A stretch of 64,000 nucleotides of DNA. Origin: Magnetospirillum aberrantis SpK. GTDB taxonomy: Bacteria; Pseudomonadota; Alphaproteobacteria; Rhodospirillales; Magnetospirillaceae. A program made the translations under genes and the position numbers. The notes under the pieces are model-generated. The model was given only the letters and a program-made list of their open reading frames with translations, was not told where the DNA came from and made no database searches. The number at the start of each line of letters is the position of its first letter. The first letter of the stretch is position 1. Location: the NCBI RefSeq assembly GCF_011022235.1, contig NZ_JAAIYP010000042.1, forward strand, positions 62,001 to 126,000, in the 5' to 3' direction. This document shows, in pieces, positions 63,611 to 64,000 of the stretch.

Positions 63611-63732
63611 GTGGCGGCGGGATGCACGCCACCCCATGTAGGAATCAGAACGGCCGGATCGCGTGGTTCCCGCCATGCTCCCGGCCGGTGGGGTGGTCTC
63701 CCCTGCCGACCCCACGCTCTGCACCAGAGCAC
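63611..63732 (+). ncRNA. Candidate structured small RNA or leader between lolA and xth
   Basis: Four hairpins lie in 122 bases: GTGGCG/CGCCAC (63611-63616 / 63627-63632), CGGCCGG/CCGGCCG (63651-63657 / 63681-63687, itself enclosing a GCGTGG/CCATGC stem), GTGGGG/CCCCAC (63688-63693 / 63710-63715) and GCTCTG-CAC-CAGAGC (63716-63730). They run directly into the terminator at 63733. No open reading frame fits. The order looks like a small RNA ending at that terminator, but I could not match it to a known family. The strand is inferred from the terminator. Confidence 0.45.
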
Positions 63733-63770
63733 GGGCGCCCGGTTTTCCCCCCTGACCGGGCGCCCATTTT
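63733..63770 (+). terminator. Intrinsic terminator upstream of xth
   Basis: GGGCGCCCGGT (63733-63743) pairs with ACCGGGCGCCC (63755-63765), an 11-bp stem followed by ATTTT. It would end lolA or the small RNA candidate before xth. Confidence 0.85.
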
Positions 63771-63845
63771 CGTCGTGCTCTCCGTCCTGCGTGTGCTAAG
63801 ACGGCGCCGTCCTGCGTCAAGGGCCTGCATCAAGGGGTGGTCGCC

Positions 63846-64000
63846 GTGCGTCTTGTCACCTGGAACATCAATTCCGTCCGTCTGCGTTTCGGCCTGTTGG
63901 CCCAGGTGGTGGAACGGCTGCGGCCCGACGTGATCTGCCTTCAGGAAACCAAGGTCGTCGATGAGCTGTTTCCCGCCGACGATTGCCGCGCCTTGGGCTT
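63846..64000 (+). CDS. xth: Exodeoxyribonuclease III (xth), N-terminal fragment
   Basis: The first 51 codons of a gene that leaves the window. The start MRLVTWNINSVRLRFGLLAQ and CLQETKV (the ExoIII metal-binding Asn and Glu segment) identify the endonuclease/exonuclease/phosphatase superfamily. Start at GTG 63846, with AAGGGG eight bases upstream; an in-frame GTG at 63837 is less likely. It repairs abasic sites in DNA. Confidence 0.85.
   Translation, partial: MRLVTWNINSVRLRFGLLAQVVERLRPDVICLQETKVVDELFPADDCRALG

Noticed and set aside
63611-63770. SRP 4.5S RNA or 6S RNA between lolA and xth
   Set aside because: The conserved SRP core (GGAAGG / AGCAGCC type loops) is absent, and the 6S central bubble could not be identified; left as an unnamed candidate.

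Overview
The window looks like a chromosomal segment of a high-GC alphaproteobacterium, most likely a Rhodospirillales member close to Magnetospirillum. That placement is inferred from gene content, order and protein style, not from a search. It is almost entirely single-copy housekeeping genes. I see one tRNA and no rRNA, phage, insertion sequence or CRISPR array.

The key landmark is a gene-free stretch at 34982-35389 between ppsR and hemE. It carries perfect and near-perfect DnaA boxes and is the likely replication origin. Genes on both sides run away from it: ppsR-maf-aroE-coaE-dnaQ leftward and hemE-hemH-hemJ, rho, mnmE-mnmG-rsmG-parA-parB rightward. Four parS sites lie at 37.7 kb (inside hemJ), 44.6 kb (the mnmG start), 46.5 kb and 46.6 kb (the rsmG start), next to parAB.

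Layout. 1-16.6 kb is a surface-polysaccharide region: galE fragment, gmhB-like phosphatase, nucleotide-sugar dehydrogenase, a GT2 glycosyltransferase broken by a +1 frameshift, two asparagine-synthetase-like amidotransferases flanking a CapD/PglF-type dehydratase, a methyltransferase and a polysaccharide deacetylase. rsmB, purH and a CHASE-PAS-GGDEF diguanylate cyclase are mixed in. 16.6-20.2 kb is a leftward his operon (hisB-hisH-hisA-hisF-hisE) ending in a HIT gene. 20.4-26.8 kb runs rightward with hslV-hslU, a methyltransferase-like gene, a Crp/Fnr regulator, an hscC-type Hsp70 and a membrane J-domain-like partner. 26.8-35 kb holds a small HTH regulator, Smr, a 2TM protein, mltA, a Tim44-like protein, fxsA, secB and the left origin block. 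35.4-48.9 kb is the right origin block, with ogt, a DUF255 protein and a 2Fe-2S ferredoxin inserted. 48.9-64 kb contains ychJ, an SGNH hydrolase, terC, tRNA-Gly, a cnoX-like thioredoxin, LON-domain and DUF971 genes, a UbiH-like hydroxylase, glnK and amtB each behind a sigma-54-like promoter, an aminotransferase, ftsK, lolA and the start of xth.

Most notable observations: the glycosyltransferase frameshift at a T7 tract inside an AT-rich patch; the origin with its parS array; a 24-bp in-frame duplication of the maf ribosome-binding site and start codon; a 25-bp inverted repeat inside the his operon; and a run of five hairpins between lolA and xth that may be an undescribed small RNA.
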